From contig NZ_BAAAYN010000044.1 in the NCBI RefSeq assembly GCF_039536245.1, positions 127,169 through 191,168 of the forward strand: a stretch of 64,000 nt of DNA, written 5' to 3'. The position numbers and the translations under genes were made by a program. The notes beneath the pieces were generated by a model, which was not told where the DNA came from, did no database searches, and saw nothing but the letters and a program-made list of their open reading frames with translations. The number at the start of each line of letters is the position of its first letter. The stretch's first letter is position 1. Below, one piece after another: positions 51,682 to 62,147 of this stretch. Origin of the DNA: Cryptosporangium minutisporangium (GTDB taxonomy: Bacteria > Actinomycetota > Actinomycetes > Mycobacteriales > Cryptosporangiaceae).

Positions 51682-54057
51682 TCAGCTCGTGGCGGGCTTG
51701 TCCGCCGTCGCGGTGCCGTTCGGGCTTCCCGCCGCGCCGGGCTCGCTCGCCGGCTCGTTGGGGCCGACCTCCTCGGCGGAGATCGGGTTGCCGACCGGCG
51801 TCGCGCTCGCCTTCTCCGTCGTCGAAGCTGGTGCCGAGGCGGCCGCCGGCTGGATCGCCTTCAACAGCACCTGCGAGACGTCCAGCACCTCAACCGAGTC
51901 GGACGCCGTCCCGGCGGCCTTCGCGCCGGTCACACCGTCGGAGAGCATCGTCAGGCAGAACGGGCAACCGATCGCGACGACCTCGGCGCCGGTCGACAGC
52001 GCCTCCTCGGTCCGCTCGACGTTGATCCGCTTGCCGATCCGCTCTTCCATCCACATCCGGGCTCCACCGGCGCCGCAGCAGAACGACCGCTCCTTGAAGC
52101 GCGGCATCTCGGTCAGCTTGGAGTTCGGCGACGCGTCGACAACCGCGTCGAGCACCTCGCGCGGCGCCGAGAACACCCGGTTGTGCCGGCCCAGGTAGCA
52201 GGGGTCGTGGTACGTGATGTTCTGCTCCAGCGGCGTGACCGGCGTCAGCTTCCCGTCGCGGACGAGCGTCGAGAGCAGCTCGGTGTGGTGGACGACCTCG
52301 TAGTGGCCGCCGTCCTCCCCGATGCCCGGGTACTCGTTCTTCAGCGTGTTGAAGCAGTGCGCGCACGTGGCGACGATCTTCTTGTCCTTGGGCTGACGCT
52401 CCTCGAACGCCGCGTTCAGGACCTCGACGTTCTGCATCGCCTGCATCTGGAACACGAACTCGTTGCCGATCCGGCGGGCCGGGTCACCGGTGCAGGTCTC
52501 ACCGGTACCGAGGATCGCGAACTCGACGCCGGCCTCGTGCAGCAGCGTGGCCACGGCCTTGGTGACCTTCTTCGCCCGGTCCTCCAGCGCGCCGGCGCAC
52601 CCGACCCAGAACAGGTACTCGACGTCCTCGGGGAGCGGCTCGCCCTGCTCGACCTTGCGGACCTCGAACCCGAGGTTCTTGGTCCACTCCTCGCGGTCGT
52701 TCGGGTTGGCGCCCCAGGGGTTGCCCTTGTTCTCGATGTTCCGGAGCATCACGCCGGCTTCCGACGGGAAGCTGGACTCGATCATCACCTGGTAGCGGCG
52801 CATGTCGACGATGTGGTCGACGTGCTCGATGTCGACCGGGCACTGCTCGACGCAGGCGCCGCAGGTGGTGCAGGACCAGAGCACGTCCGGGTCGATGACG
52901 CCGAGCGACTCCGCGTCGCCGATGAGCGGACGCTCGGCCTCGGCCAGCGCGACCGGGGAGACGCCCTTGAGTTGCTCCTCCGAGGCCTTCTCCTCGCCCA
53001 TCATGTCCTTGCCGCCCCCAGCCTGCAGGTACGGCGCCTTGGCGTAGGCGTGGTCGCGCAGCCCGGTGATCAGCAGCTTGGGGGAGAGCGGCTTACCGGT
53101 GTTCCAGGCCGGGCACTGCGACTGGCAGCGACCGCACTCGGTGCAGGTCGTGAAGTCGAGCATGCCCTTCCAGCTGAAGTGCTCGACCTGGCTGACGCCG
53201 AAGACGTCCTTCTCCGGGTCGGCCTCCTCGAAGTCCAGCGGCTTGCCCTCGCTGGTCATCGGCTTCAGCGCGCCGAGCGAGACCGCGCCGTCGGCGTTGC
53301 GCTTGAAGAAGATGTTGAAGAACGCGCTGAACCGGTGCCAGGCGACGCCCATCGTCGGGTTGAGGCCCAGGACGATCATCCAGGTGAACGACACGATCAC
53401 CTTGACCGCGGCGGTGAGCACGATCGCGGTCTCCAGCGTGCTCTGCGACATGCCGGAGAACGCCGTCGCCAGCGGGTAGCTGAACGCGAAGTGGATGCTC
53501 CACGCGTCGTCGTGGCCGGTCAGCACCGCTTCGAAGGCGCGGATCAGCAGGATGCAGAGCGGCACCGCGAGGATCACGAATTCGACGAAGTACGCCTGCC
53601 AGAAGTTCGACCCGGCGAAGCGCGACTTGCGTCGAGCGTTACGCGGGTGAGCTTTCTGCCGGATCACGGCGAGCACGGCGATCGCGATGATCGTGGCGAC
53701 CGACAGGAACTCGGTGATGAATTCGTACGGCCAGAAGTGCCCGATGAGCGGCAGCACCCAGTCCGGGGCGAACAGCTGCCCGATGGCGTTGACCAGCGTC
53801 AACACCAACAGGATGAAGCCGAACGCCACGAACCAGTGGGCGACACCGACGGCGTGCCACTTCACCATCTTCGTGTGGCCGACGAACTCGCGGAGCATCG
53901 TCTTGGTGCGCTCGCCCTTGTCGTTCGTCCGCGAGTAGTCGGGCGCACCGAGTTTGATCGTTCCGACGATCGTCATGATCGCGCGGACGAAAAGGGTGAG
54001 GCCGACGACGGCCACCCCGAGGGCGATAACCGTGGCAATGATCTGGACGGCGTCCAT
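51682..54057 (-). CDS. Membrane Fe-S reductase (heterodisulfide-reductase-like)
   Basis: The 791-aa protein has about six membrane helices in the first 260 residues (NarI/cytochrome-b-like), then two 4Fe-4S motifs CTECGRCQSQCP and CTTCGACVEQCP, and two CCG cysteine-rich domains (CAHCFNTLKN and CCGAGGARMWMEE), ending in a disordered Ala/Pro tail. It has the same build as mycobacterial Rv0338c-type iron-sulfur reductases, probably moving electrons between the quinone pool and a cytoplasmic thiol or flavin partner. The ATG at 54057 follows AGGAGG. A candidate IdeR/DtxR iron box lies about 180 bp upstream. Confidence 0.88.
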   Translation of the reverse strand: MDAVQIIATVIALGVAVVGLTLFVRAIMTIVGTIKLGAPDYSRTNDKGERTKTMLREFVGHTKMVKWHAVGVAHWFVAFGFILLVLTLVNAIGQLFAPDWVLPLIGHFWPYEFITEFLSVATIIAIAVLAVIRQKAHPRNARRKSRFAGSNFWQAYFVEFVILAVPLCILLIRAFEAVLTGHDDAWSIHFAFSYPLATAFSGMSQSTLETAIVLTAAVKVIVSFTWMIVLGLNPTMGVAWHRFSAFFNIFFKRNADGAVSLGALKPMTSEGKPLDFEEADPEKDVFGVSQVEHFSWKGMLDFTTCTECGRCQSQCPAWNTGKPLSPKLLITGLRDHAYAKAPYLQAGGGKDMMGEEKASEEQLKGVSPVALAEAERPLIGDAESLGVIDPDVLWSCTTCGACVEQCPVDIEHVDHIVDMRRYQVMIESSFPSEAGVMLRNIENKGNPWGANPNDREEWTKNLGFEVRKVEQGEPLPEDVEYLFWVGCAGALEDRAKKVTKAVATLLHEAGVEFAILGTGETCTGDPARRIGNEFVFQMQAMQNVEVLNAAFEERQPKDKKIVATCAHCFNTLKNEYPGIGEDGGHYEVVHHTELLSTLVRDGKLTPVTPLEQNITYHDPCYLGRHNRVFSAPREVLDAVVDASPNSKLTEMPRFKERSFCCGAGGARMWMEERIGKRINVERTEEALSTGAEVVAIGCPFCLTMLSDGVTGAKAAGTASDSVEVLDVSQVLLKAIQPAAASAPASTTEKASATPVGNPISAEEVGPNEPASEPGAAGSPNGTATADKPATS

Positions 54058-54234
54058 TGCTGACGATCCTCCTGCGGGATCAGCGCGCTTCACTGGGCAC
54101 AACGGGCGTGCCCGGCAGCCTACGCCGAGGTTAACCCGTCAGTAACGTGACGCGCCTCTCAGCGCCGTTCGGGTACCCCATCCATCGGTCTTGACCAGGA
54201 AGGACGCCTGCGAGATGTGGCAGCGGTAACGCTG

Positions 54235-54253
54235 TTAGGCAAGGCTAATCCGG
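54235..54253. promoter_or_regulatory. Candidate IdeR/DtxR iron box
   Basis: TTAGGCAAGGCTAATCCGG matches the IdeR consensus TTAGGTTAGGCTAACCTAA at 13 of 19 positions, with the TTAG and CTAA half-sites intact. A small CAGCG-GTAA-CGCTG dyad lies just beside it (54221-54234). It lies in the upstream region of the Fe-S reductase, 178 bp before its start, so iron-dependent control of that gene is plausible. Confidence 0.6.
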
Positions 54254-54284
54254 TCGCCTGAGGGGGTGTGGAGCGCGCTGGACG

Positions 54285-54581
54285 TCAGCCGACGTCGCGC
54301 AGGCCGGGCGGGAGCGCGCCGCGCCGCTTGCGCCAGTACTTGGCCGCGTTACGAGCGGCGAGCAGCTGAGCCAGACCGATCACCGCACCGGAGAGCAGCG
54401 CGAAGCCGATGGCTTCCTTCCAGGCGACGTCCGGGTCTTCCGGGTTGTTCGGCGGCGGGTTACCGGTGGCCGCGCGCCAGGAGCCGTCGAGGCCCTTCTT
54501 CGCGACGAAGGCGGCGGCAGCGACCGCACCCCCACCGACGACCTTCCAGAGCAACTTTTCGGAGACGGTCTCCTGCGACAC
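54285..54581 (-). CDS. DUF4235 membrane protein
   Basis: The 98-aa protein has two hydrophobic segments (WKVVGGGAVAAAAFVAKKGL and GFALLSGAVIGLAQLLAARN) separated by a hydrophilic GNPPPNNPEDPDVAWKEA loop, the pattern of the actinobacterial DUF4235 family. Function is unknown. Confidence 0.87.
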   Translation of the reverse strand: MSQETVSEKLLWKVVGGGAVAAAAFVAKKGLDGSWRAATGNPPPNNPEDPDVAWKEAIGFALLSGAVIGLAQLLAARNAAKYWRKRRGALPPGLRDVG

Positions 54582-54678
54582 GGGTTTCCTCCCAGAGACG
54601 CTGCGGTGAGCGGAGGCGCACGGGGTCGGGCGCTCGCGAGCAACCCTTCCCCTTCGCCCCGCACCCTACGCAGGCGAA

Positions 54679-56487
54679 TTACTTGGGTGTGAGCGAGCCC
54701 GCAATCTGCTCGAAGCCCACCAAGTAGTCGCCATAACTCTTCTCGGGCGCCCGCAGCGAGATCTCGTAGAACGTGTCGCCCTGAACGAATCGGAAGATCC
54801 GCACACGGTGGGTCTGGTTCACGACGACGCCGGTGTGGGTGAATTCGAGAACCGCGCCTCGGTGTTCGCCGTACGTCTGCTCCCGTAACAGGGCCCTGGA
54901 GTAGTCCGGGAACGAGCCGAGCTTCTGCGCCGCCGCTTCCTCTTTCTGGAGCTGCTGGAGGGCGCTGCCGTCCGCCGGCCCGACGATCACCAGCACGTAC
55001 GGGCTGCGCCGCAGGACGGTGTTGTCGTCGGTGTGCTGGGCAGGCGTCAGGTGGTCGAAGTAGCAGCCCTCGTGCCCCTGCTTCTCGATCTCCGCCGGGT
55101 CCTCCAGGCAGTAGACCTGCCAGGTCTCCGGGTAGCGGAGCGAGTACTGGTCGCTGCTGTACTGATTGCCCGACGGTGGCGCGCTCGTGGTGGCCGTCGG
55201 CGAGGCTGAGGGCGTTCGGCCGGTACCGTCGCCGGACAGGTCCAGCCAGCCGTTCTTGCGCGCCGCAACACCGGCGGCGCCGGCCAGCAGCACGACCAGG
55301 ACGGCGGCGAGCAGCCAGAGGCCCAGCTTGCTACCGTGCTGCTCGGGGGCGGGCGGACCCGGTGGCGCCGCGATCGCACCGTAGCCGTGCGGTGGCACGG
55401 AGGTCGGCGGCGTGCCACTGGACATCTGGTGAACGGCGGCCGGATCGAAGCCGGGGCCGCCGGAGACCGGCCGCGGACCGGAGAGGTCGGGTACGAACGG
55501 CACTGATGCCCGGCCCCAGTCGGCCTGCGGGCTCGGGTCGAGCCGGTATTCCTGGGGCGCCGACGTGATCGGTCCGGGCGGATCGGCCGGCATCCACCAG
55601 GCCGGCCGCTCCGGCGGCGTCCCCCACGACGTGGCGGACAGGTTCTCGACCGGCAGGCCGTCGGCGACGCGGCGCAGCGCCCCGCGGGTCCGGACGGCGT
55701 CCCACCGCTGCTCGGGGTCCTTGTCCAGCAAGCCGGCGATGACCGGCGCGAGGTTACCGGCCCGCAGAGCAGGTGGAACCGGCTCCAACGTGATCGCCGT
55801 GATCACCGCGAACTGCTCGTCGCGCGCGAACGGCGCCTTGCCCTCGACGGCCGCGAAGAGCGTGCAGCCCAGCGACCAGAGATCGGACGGTGGGCCGACG
55901 TCACCGCCGGTGAGTCGCTCCGGGGAGAGGTAGGCCGGGGATCCGACCAGGTGACCGGTGCGGGTCAGGGACGCGTCCCCGGAGACCGAGGCGACGCCGA
56001 AGTCGGTGAGGACGGCGCGCTCGCCCTGTTCGCCCGCGCACACCAGCACGTTCGCCGGTTTGACGTCCCGGTGCAGGACGCCCGCCCGGTGGGCGTGGTC
56101 GAGCGCGTCCAGTACCTGCAGGCCGAGCGTGGCAGCGCGCTGCGGTGACATCGGGCCGTCGGCGCGGAGTACCTCGGCGAGGTTGCGCGCTTCGACGTAC
56201 TCCATGACGATCCAGACCCGGTCCGGCTCCGGCAGCACGTCGTACACGCCGACGACGCCGGCGTGACGCAGCCGGGCCGCGGCTCTGGCCTCGCGCAGGT
56301 ACCGCTCGCGGAGACGCTCGGCTTCGGTCGACGGGAGTCCGTGCGGGATCGGGACTTCCTTGACGGCCACGTCGCGATGGAGCAGGTCGTCGGTGGCACG
56401 CCAAACCGTGCCCATGCCACCGCTGCCCAGGTGTGGTCCCAGGCGGTACCGGCCGCCGACGAGTCGGCCGTTTGCCCCGTCCGTCAC
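54679..56487 (-). CDS. Receptor-like Ser/Thr protein kinase
   Basis: The 602-aa protein has a Hanks-type kinase domain (about 10-265): glycine loop LGSGGMGTVW, Lys in RDVAVKEV, catalytic loop LHRDVKPANVLV, DFGVAS and the SPERL motif. A proline-rich juxtamembrane region, one transmembrane helix (about 395-417) and an extracellular C-terminal domain of about 170 residues follow. It is the PknB-type layout but without PASTA repeats, so the ligand is unknown. The start was set at GTG 56487 (TDGANGRLVGGRYRL); no clear ribosome-binding site is visible and GTG 56553 is an alternative. Confidence 0.87.
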   Translation of the reverse strand: MTDGANGRLVGGRYRLGPHLGSGGMGTVWRATDDLLHRDVAVKEVPIPHGLPSTEAERLRERYLREARAAARLRHAGVVGVYDVLPEPDRVWIVMEYVEARNLAEVLRADGPMSPQRAATLGLQVLDALDHAHRAGVLHRDVKPANVLVCAGEQGERAVLTDFGVASVSGDASLTRTGHLVGSPAYLSPERLTGGDVGPPSDLWSLGCTLFAAVEGKAPFARDEQFAVITAITLEPVPPALRAGNLAPVIAGLLDKDPEQRWDAVRTRGALRRVADGLPVENLSATSWGTPPERPAWWMPADPPGPITSAPQEYRLDPSPQADWGRASVPFVPDLSGPRPVSGGPGFDPAAVHQMSSGTPPTSVPPHGYGAIAAPPGPPAPEQHGSKLGLWLLAAVLVVLLAGAAGVAARKNGWLDLSGDGTGRTPSASPTATTSAPPSGNQYSSDQYSLRYPETWQVYCLEDPAEIEKQGHEGCYFDHLTPAQHTDDNTVLRRSPYVLVIVGPADGSALQQLQKEEAAAQKLGSFPDYSRALLREQTYGEHRGAVLEFTHTGVVVNQTHRVRIFRFVQGDTFYEISLRAPEKSYGDYLVGFEQIAGSLTPK

Positions 56488-56702
56488 GGCGAGAAGGCTA
56501 ATGCCCTTCGTCGTCGATGCGTGTCCGCTCCGCGACTCGTAACGGATCGACACAGATTAGTGCGCTTCCGCGGTTACCGTCCGGACGGTGCCACCGCCCG
56601 GCCTGCCCTATCCGACATCGACCCCGCTGGGCGGCGTGTCCAAATCTGCCCCCGGTGGTGAGGAACAAGACAGCGCGAGCTATCGTTGAGCCGATCAGCA
56701 AA

Positions 56703-56734
56703 CTTGCGCGAGGTTGACTCAAGTTCGGTGAGTC
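56703..56734 (+). promoter_or_regulatory. HAIR-type HspR operator upstream of dnaK
   Basis: CTTGCGC-N7-ACTCAAG (56703-56723) fits the HAIR consensus CTTGAGT-N7-ACTCAAG with an intact right half. GACTC-N9-GAGTC (56716-56734) overlaps it, giving a second partial site. The operator lies 81-101 bp before the dnaK ATG; HspR is encoded by the last gene of the operon. The remaining divergent region (56488-56803) shows only a 7-bp hairpin GCGGAGA-CTT-TCTCCGC at 56765-56781, just before the ribosome-binding site. Confidence 0.8.
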
Positions 56735-56803
56735 CGGAGAGCAACCCTCGAACGAGACAACTGCGCGGAGACTTTCTCCGCAACCCCCTAGGAGGAGGGA
56801 TCC

Positions 56804-58684
56804 ATGGCACGAGCGGTCGGCATCGACCTCGGTACCACCAACTCGGTCGTCAGCGTCCTCGAGGGTGGCGAGCCGACGGTCATCGCCAACGCCGAGGGCA
56901 AGCGGACCACTCCGTCGATCGTCGCTTTCGCCAAGAACGGTGAAGTTCTCGTCGGCGAGGTCGCGAAGCGTCAGGCTGTGACGAACGTCGAGCGGACGAT
57001 TCGCTCGGTGAAGCGCCACATCGGCACGGACTGGACCGTCGACATCGACGCGAAGAAGTACACCCCGCAGGAGATCAGCGCGCGGGTGCTGCAGAAGCTG
57101 AAGCGGGACGCGGAGTCGTACCTGGGTGAGCCCGTCACCGACGCGGTGATCACGGTTCCGGCGTACTTCTCCGACCACCAGCGGCAGGCCACCAAGGAAG
57201 CCGGCACGATCGCCGGTCTGAACGTGCTGCGGATCGTGAACGAGCCGACCGCGGCGGCGCTGGCCTACGGCTTGGACAAGGGCGAGAAGGAACAGACCAT
57301 CCTGGTCTTCGACCTCGGTGGCGGTACGTTCGACGTCTCGCTGCTGGAGATCGGCGACGGCGTGGTCGAGGTCAAGGCCACCTCCGGTGACACCAGCCTC
57401 GGTGGTGACGACTGGGACCAGCGCCTGGTCGACTACCTGGTGAAGCAGTTCTCCGCTCAGAACGGCATCGACCTGTCGAGCGACAAGATCGCGATGCAGC
57501 GCATCCGCGAGGCGGCCGAGGTCGCCAAAATCGAGCTATCGGGTCAGCAGTCCACCAACGTGAACCTGCCGTACATCACCGGCGGTCCCAATGGTGCGCT
57601 GCACCTGGACGTGAACGTCTCCCGGGCGGAGTTCCAGCGGATGACCGCTGACCTGCTCGACCGCTGCAAGGGCCCGTTCCACCAGGCGATCAAGGACGCG
57701 CAGATCCGGGTTGCCGACATCGACCACGTGGTCCTCGTCGGTGGTTCGACCCGTATGCCGGCCGTGACCGACCTGGTCAAGGAGCTGACCGGCGGCAAGG
57801 AGCCGAACAAGGGCGTCAACCCGGACGAGGTCGTGGCCGTCGGTGCCGCGCTGCAGGCCGGTGTGCTCAAGGGTGAGGTCAAGGACGTCCTGCTGCTCGA
57901 CGTGACCCCGCTGTCGCTGGGCATCGAGACCAAGGGCGGCATCATGACCCGCCTGATCGAGCGGAACACGACGATCCCGACCAAGCGCTCGGAGATCTTC
58001 ACGACCGCCGACGACAACCAGCCGTCCGTGCAGATCCAGGTTTACCAGGGCGAGCGCGAGATGGCGGCGTACAACAAGAAGCTCGGAATGTTCGAGCTGA
58101 CCGGCATTCCGCCGGCGCCGCGCGGCGTCCCGCAGATCGAGGTCACGTTCGACATCGACGCGAACGGCATCGTGAACGTGTCCGCCAAGGACCTCGCGAC
58201 GGCCCGCGAGCAGAAGATGACGATCACCGGTGGGTCTGCCTTGAACAAGGACGACATCGACCGGATGATGCGCGACGCCGAGGCGCACGCCGAAGAGGAC
58301 AAGCAGCGTCGGGAGCAGGCCGAGGTCCGCAACGTGGCCGAGTCCCTGCAGTACCAGACCGAGAAGTTCCTGGCCGAGAACGGCGACAAGATTCCGGCCG
58401 ACAAGAAGACCGAGCTGTCCGACGCCCTGTCGGAGCTGCGGTCGGCGCTGGGCGGCAGCGATCTCGAGGCGATCAAGACGGCCCAGGAGAAGGTCGCGAA
58501 GATCTCCCAGGAGGTCGGCACCGCGATGTACGCGAACACGCAGGCCGCGACCGGTGCGGCCGAGGCCGGCGAGGGCCCGACCGCGACCGGCGCCACGCCG
58601 CCGCCGTCCGCCGCGGCCGGTGGTGACGACGTCGTCGACGCGGAAATCGTCGACGACGAGAACCGTGGGGGCGCTCAGAAGTGA
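56804..58684 (+). CDS. dnaK: Chaperone DnaK (Hsp70)
   Basis: The 626-aa protein has all three Hsp70 signatures: [27 protein letters not shown] and [14 protein letters not shown] substrate-binding domain and a C-terminal tail ending near [12 protein letters not shown] follow. It folds and protects proteins in an ATP cycle with DnaJ and GrpE. AGGAGGAGGG precedes the ATG at 56804. First gene of the operon, overlapping grpE by four bases; expression is expected to be repressed by HspR at the upstream HAIR site. Confidence 0.98.
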   Translation: MARAVGIDLGTTNSVVSVLEGGEPTVIANAEGKRTTPSIVAFAKNGEVLVGEVAKRQAVTNVERTIRSVKRHIGTDWTVDIDAKKYTPQEISARVLQKLKRDAESYLGEPVTDAVITVPAYFSDHQRQATKEAGTIAGLNVLRIVNEPTAAALAYGLDKGEKEQTILVFDLGGGTFDVSLLEIGDGVVEVKATSGDTSLGGDDWDQRLVDYLVKQFSAQNGIDLSSDKIAMQRIREAAEVAKIELSGQQSTNVNLPYITGGPNGALHLDVNVSRAEFQRMTADLLDRCKGPFHQAIKDAQIRVADIDHVVLVGGSTRMPAVTDLVKELTGGKEPNKGVNPDEVVAVGAALQAGVLKGEVKDVLLLDVTPLSLGIETKGGIMTRLIERNTTIPTKRSEIFTTADDNQPSVQIQVYQGEREMAAYNKKLGMFELTGIPPAPRGVPQIEVTFDIDANGIVNVSAKDLATAREQKMTITGGSALNKDDIDRMMRDAEAHAEEDKQRREQAEVRNVAESLQYQTEKFLAENGDKIPADKKTELSDALSELRSALGGSDLEAIKTAQEKVAKISQEVGTAMYANTQAATGAAEAGEGPTATGATPPPSAAAGGDDVVDAEIVDDENRGGAQK

Positions 58685-59487
58685 GCACGACGAACGACGG
58701 GCACTCCGAGGAGCAGCCGAAGGTCGTGATCCGCGACCGGCGCCGCATCGATCCGGAGACCGGGGCGCCGCGGGAGATCGCGGTGTCCAGCCTCGGCGGG
58801 GATACGGCGGGGGCTGGTTCCTCCGCCGCCCCCGCGGCGGAGGAACCGTCGGACGGTGGCAACAACGTCGACGCCCCGGCCGCTGGGTCGGCCGGGGTGC
58901 ACGACAGCGTGGGGGAAGGAGGCGGTATGAGCGCGACCGAGGTCTCCGAACAGACCTCCGACGGCGGTGAGGCAGCCGCCAAGCTGACGGTCGAGCTCGC
59001 CGAACGAACCGCCGACCTGAAGCGAGTGACGGCCGAGTACGCCAACTACCGGCGTCGGGTCGAGCGCGACCGTCAGGTCGTGGCCGACCAGGCCACCGGG
59101 GCGGTGCTCACCGCTCTGCTCCCGGTTCTCGACGACGTGGACCGGGCGCGGGCGCACGGCGACCTGACCGGTCCGTTCGGGGCGGTGGCAGAGCAGTTGG
59201 TCGCGATTCTCACCAAGCTGGGGCTGAACGCGTTCGGTGAGAAGGGCGATCCGTTCGACCCGACCTATCACGAGGCGGTCGCGCACACCACGAGTCCGGA
59301 CGTCACCGAGACAGCCTGCATCGACGTGCTCCGCAAGGGCTACACGCTCGGTGACCGGCTGTTGCGGGCGGCGATGGTCGCGGTGGCCGATCCGGCGAGT
59401 CCGGGTGGCGACTCTGCTTCGGAGCAGTCGGGATCGGGTGCGAACATAGCTGGCGTCGAGACGTCTGGTGAGTCGTCCGCCGAGTGA
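58681..59487 (+). CDS. grpE: Nucleotide exchange factor GrpE
   Basis: The protein of up to 268 aa has the GrpE coiled coil ([20 protein letters not shown]) and beta domain with [20 protein letters not shown] and [20 protein letters not shown]. It releases ADP from DnaK. The first 82 residues are acidic low complexity. The GTG at 58681 overlaps the dnaK stop. An in-frame ATG at 58927 preceded by GGAAGGAGG would give a 186-aa form with the whole conserved domain. Either or both may be used. Confidence 0.95.
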   Translation: MSTTNDGHSEEQPKVVIRDRRRIDPETGAPREIAVSSLGGDTAGAGSSAAPAAEEPSDGGNNVDAPAAGSAGVHDSVGEGGGMSATEVSEQTSDGGEAAAKLTVELAERTADLKRVTAEYANYRRRVERDRQVVADQATGAVLTALLPVLDDVDRARAHGDLTGPFGAVAEQLVAILTKLGLNAFGEKGDPFDPTYHEAVAHTTSPDVTETACIDVLRKGYTLGDRLLRAAMVAVADPASPGGDSASEQSGSGANIAGVETSGESSAE

Positions 59488-59505
59488 CGAAGGGAGGCGC
59501 GCCCG

Positions 59506-60705
59506 GTGAGTACCAAGGACTGGATCGAGAAGGACTACTACGCGGTCCTGGGCGTGTCGAAGGACGCTTCCCCGGATGTCATCAAGCGGGCGTACCGCAA
59601 GCTCGCGCGTGATCTCCACCCTGACAAGAACCCCGGCAACAGCGAGGCCGAGGCCCGGTTCAAAGAAGTTTCCGAGGCCTACGGCGTCCTGTCCGACGAG
59701 CGGAAGCGCCGCGAGTACGACGAGGCGCGGACGCTCTTCGGCTCCGGCGCGTTCCGGCGTCAGGCCGGAGCCGGGGGGTTCGGGGGCGCTGGCCCCGGCG
59801 GCATGCCGTTCGACTTCACCGATCTGTTCAACGCCTCGCAGACCGGCGCCGGTGGGCCGGGGCCGGCCGGTGGTGCGCACCGCGCACGCGGCGGCGGCCT
59901 CGGCGACCTGTTCGGGGCGATGTTCGGCGGCGGCAGGCAGCCCGGCTCGTCCAATCGCGGCGGTGACATCGAGACCGAGGCGACGCTCGACTTCGCCGAG
60001 GCGGCCCGAGGGGTCACCGTCCCGCTGCGGTTGCACGCGCCGGGCGTCTGCGAGACGTGTCAGGGCAGCGGTGCCAAGCCGGGCACCAAGCCGCGCACGT
60101 GTCCACTCTGCCTCGGTACCGGGCTGGTGAGCCGGAACCAGGGCGCGTTCTCGTTCTCCGAGCCGTGCCGGGAGTGCCAGGGCGCCGGCTCCGTGGTGGA
60201 CGAGAAGTGCTCGGACTGCAAGGGCACCGGTGGCATCACGAAGACCCGGACGATGCACGTGCGGATCCCGGCCGGGGTCAGCGACGGGCAGCGGATCCGG
60301 CTCAAGGGCAAGGGCCAGCCGGGGCAGCGGGGTGGGCCACCTGGCGACCTCTACGTCGTCGTCCACGTCCGGCAGCACACGCTGTTCGGCCGGAGTGGAC
60401 TCAACCTCACTCTGACCGTGCCGGTCACGTTCCCCGAGGCGGTGACCGGTACCGAGATCCGGGTACCGACGCTCGACGGGTCGGTGACCCTGCGGATTCC
60501 GCCGGGGACGCCGAGCGGGCGAACCATGCGGGTCCGTGGAAAGGGCGTCCGGAAGGGCGATTCCCCTCCGGGTGACCTGCTGGTCACCATCGAGGTCGAG
60601 GTGCCCCACAACCTCAACGAGGCCGCCCGGAAGGCGCTGGCCGACTTCGCCGCCGCCACACCGGGTAATCCTCGGGCGCACCTGGAACGGGAGGGAGCGC
60701 GATGA
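59506..60705 (+). CDS. dnaJ: Chaperone DnaJ (Hsp40)
   Basis: The 399-aa co-chaperone has the J domain with HPD ([10 protein letters not shown]), a Gly/Phe-rich linker, four zinc-binding CxxCxGxG repeats ([32 protein letters not shown]) and the C-terminal substrate-binding domains. It stimulates DnaK ATPase and presents substrates. GGGAGG precedes the GTG at 59506. The stop overlaps the hspR start by ATGA. The gene corresponds to the operon-linked DnaJ1 of actinobacteria. Confidence 0.97.
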   Translation: MSTKDWIEKDYYAVLGVSKDASPDVIKRAYRKLARDLHPDKNPGNSEAEARFKEVSEAYGVLSDERKRREYDEARTLFGSGAFRRQAGAGGFGGAGPGGMPFDFTDLFNASQTGAGGPGPAGGAHRARGGGLGDLFGAMFGGGRQPGSSNRGGDIETEATLDFAEAARGVTVPLRLHAPGVCETCQGSGAKPGTKPRTCPLCLGTGLVSRNQGAFSFSEPCRECQGAGSVVDEKCSDCKGTGGITKTRTMHVRIPAGVSDGQRIRLKGKGQPGQRGGPPGDLYVVVHVRQHTLFGRSGLNLTLTVPVTFPEAVTGTEIRVPTLDGSVTLRIPPGTPSGRTMRVRGKGVRKGDSPPGDLLVTIEVEVPHNLNEAARKALADFAAATPGNPRAHLEREGAR

Positions 60706-61202
60706 GTGAACCGGCACGGTCGGCGCGCCCGGCTCCGGCGCCTCGGTCGGCGCAGGCCCGACGAGCCGGCGGATCGTTCGACAACGCCGATCTGGAGATC
60801 GAGATCGACGTGGCGTTCGAAGGCCCGGTGTTCGTCATCTCGGTGGCGGCGCAGCTGGCCGGTATGCACCCGCAGACACTCCGCCAGTACGACCGGCTCG
60901 GGCTCGTGCAGCCCGGCCGGTCGGCCGGCGGTGGTCGGCGGTACAGCGCGCGGGACGTCGTCCTGCTGCGGGAGATCGCCCGCCTCTCCCAGGAGGAGGG
61001 CGTCAATCTCGCCGGCATCAAGCGGATCATCGCGCTGAGCAAGCAGGTCCGCGAGCTGGAAGAGCAGGTCGAGGACCTGATCGCCGAGGTGCACGCGGCA
61101 CGGCAGGAGGCCGCCGAGGCGCGGGCCGCCATGCCCTACCGCGGCGAGTTGGTGCCGCTGAGCCAGACCGTGTTGCCGGTCTGGCGTCCCAAAGGTCGCT
61201 GA
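60702..61202 (+). CDS. hspR: Heat-shock repressor HspR (MerR family)
   Basis: The 166-aa protein has a MerR-type helix-turn-helix: [40 protein letters not shown], then a coiled-coil dimerisation helix. HspR represses the dnaK operon by binding HAIR sites, with DnaK as co-repressor, so the last gene feeds back on the first. An N-terminal Ala/Pro/Arg extension of about 35 residues precedes the domain. The transcript ends at a perfect 21-bp hairpin right after the stop. Confidence 0.95.
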   Translation: MSEPARSARPAPAPRSAQARRAGGSFDNADLEIEIDVAFEGPVFVISVAAQLAGMHPQTLRQYDRLGLVQPGRSAGGGRRYSARDVVLLREIARLSQEEGVNLAGIKRIIALSKQVRELEEQVEDLIAEVHAARQEAAEARAAMPYRGELVPLSQTVLPVWRPKGR

Positions 61203-61250
61203 ACACGCCGAGAGCCGCCCGGGTATCAGCCCGGGCGGCTCTCGGCGTGT
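61203..61250 (+). terminator. Terminator of the dnaK operon
   Basis: Arms 61203-61223 and 61230-61250 are perfect 21-nt reverse complements around TATCAG. The left arm starts at the last base of the hspR stop codon. It may also serve the convergent SDR gene, whose stop lies at 61282. Confidence 0.88.
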
Positions 61251-61281
61251 CGGCCGGGCCGGCGATCCGGCCCAACGGCTG

Positions 61282-62037
61282 TCACCAGGGAATGACCTCG
61301 CGGTCCTGCCAGAGCAGGCCGGTCGGGGCCGGTGAGCCGTCGGGCTGCGCCTCCGGACGGGTGCACAGCCAGAGCACGGTGTCGGCGCCCTCGGCCGCGG
61401 AGCGGGGTGCACTCGGACCACCCATGTCGGTTCGGCTGCGCCCGGGAGCGACCGCGTCCACGAAGACGCCGCGGCGGCCGAGCCCGGTCTCGTAGGCGAA
61501 GTTACGGGTCAGTGCGTTCAGCCCGGCCTTGGCCACCCGGTACGGCGCGACGCCGCCGGTGTTGCCGGGCCCGGTCATCCGGCCCTCGTCGGCGGAGATG
61601 TTGACGATCCGCCCCGATCGGCGAGCCATCATGCCCGGAGCGAACGCTTGGATCAGCAGGAACGGCGCGTCGAGCACGACTGCCGAGACCGACCTCCACT
61701 CGCCGTACGTCGCCTTGAGGGTTTTGGAGGTTCGGTTGCCCAGGATGCCGGCGCCGTTGACCAGGAGATCGAACTCGCCCAACTCCCCGAGCTTCTCCGG
61801 CAGGCGGCTGACCAGACCGGGCTGGCTCAGATCGCACGGCGCGGCAACCGCGTCCAGCCCGTCGGTGCGAAGTTTGAACACCGCCTCGTCCAGGCGTTCC
61901 GGGTCTCGCGCCACGCAGACGACGGTGGCGCCCGCTCTGCCCAACCCCGCTGCGACTTCGTAGCCGATGCCCCGACTTGCGCCGGTGACCAGTGCGACCT
62001 TGCCTTGCAGCTTGCTCCCGCCCAGATCTCGCTCCAC
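61282..62037 (-). CDS. Short-chain dehydrogenase/reductase
   Basis: The 251-aa enzyme has the classical SDR motifs: cofactor loop TGASRGIG near 15, NGAG near 90, active-site Ser in IVNISADEGR, and YRVAK (Tyr-x3-Lys) near 160. Substrate is unknown; NAD(P) dependence follows from the family. The GTG at 62037 is used because GGGAGG lies about 9 bases upstream; an ATG at 62073 would add 12 residues. Confidence 0.88.
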   Translation of the reverse strand: MERDLGGSKLQGKVALVTGASRGIGYEVAAGLGRAGATVVCVARDPERLDEAVFKLRTDGLDAVAAPCDLSQPGLVSRLPEKLGELGEFDLLVNGAGILGNRTSKTLKATYGEWRSVSAVVLDAPFLLIQAFAPGMMARRSGRIVNISADEGRMTGPGNTGGVAPYRVAKAGLNALTRNFAYETGLGRRGVFVDAVAPGRSRTDMGGPSAPRSAAEGADTVLWLCTRPEAQPDGSPAPTGLLWQDREVIPW

Positions 62038-62147
62038 GCGACCAGCCTCCCGAATCAGCCGCCGGGGCGCCAAGTCCGACCCGCGTCCGGCCGGTGGATG
62101 CCCCGCGCCAAGATGCAGAAACGGACAAAGCGCGGAACGATCGCGGT

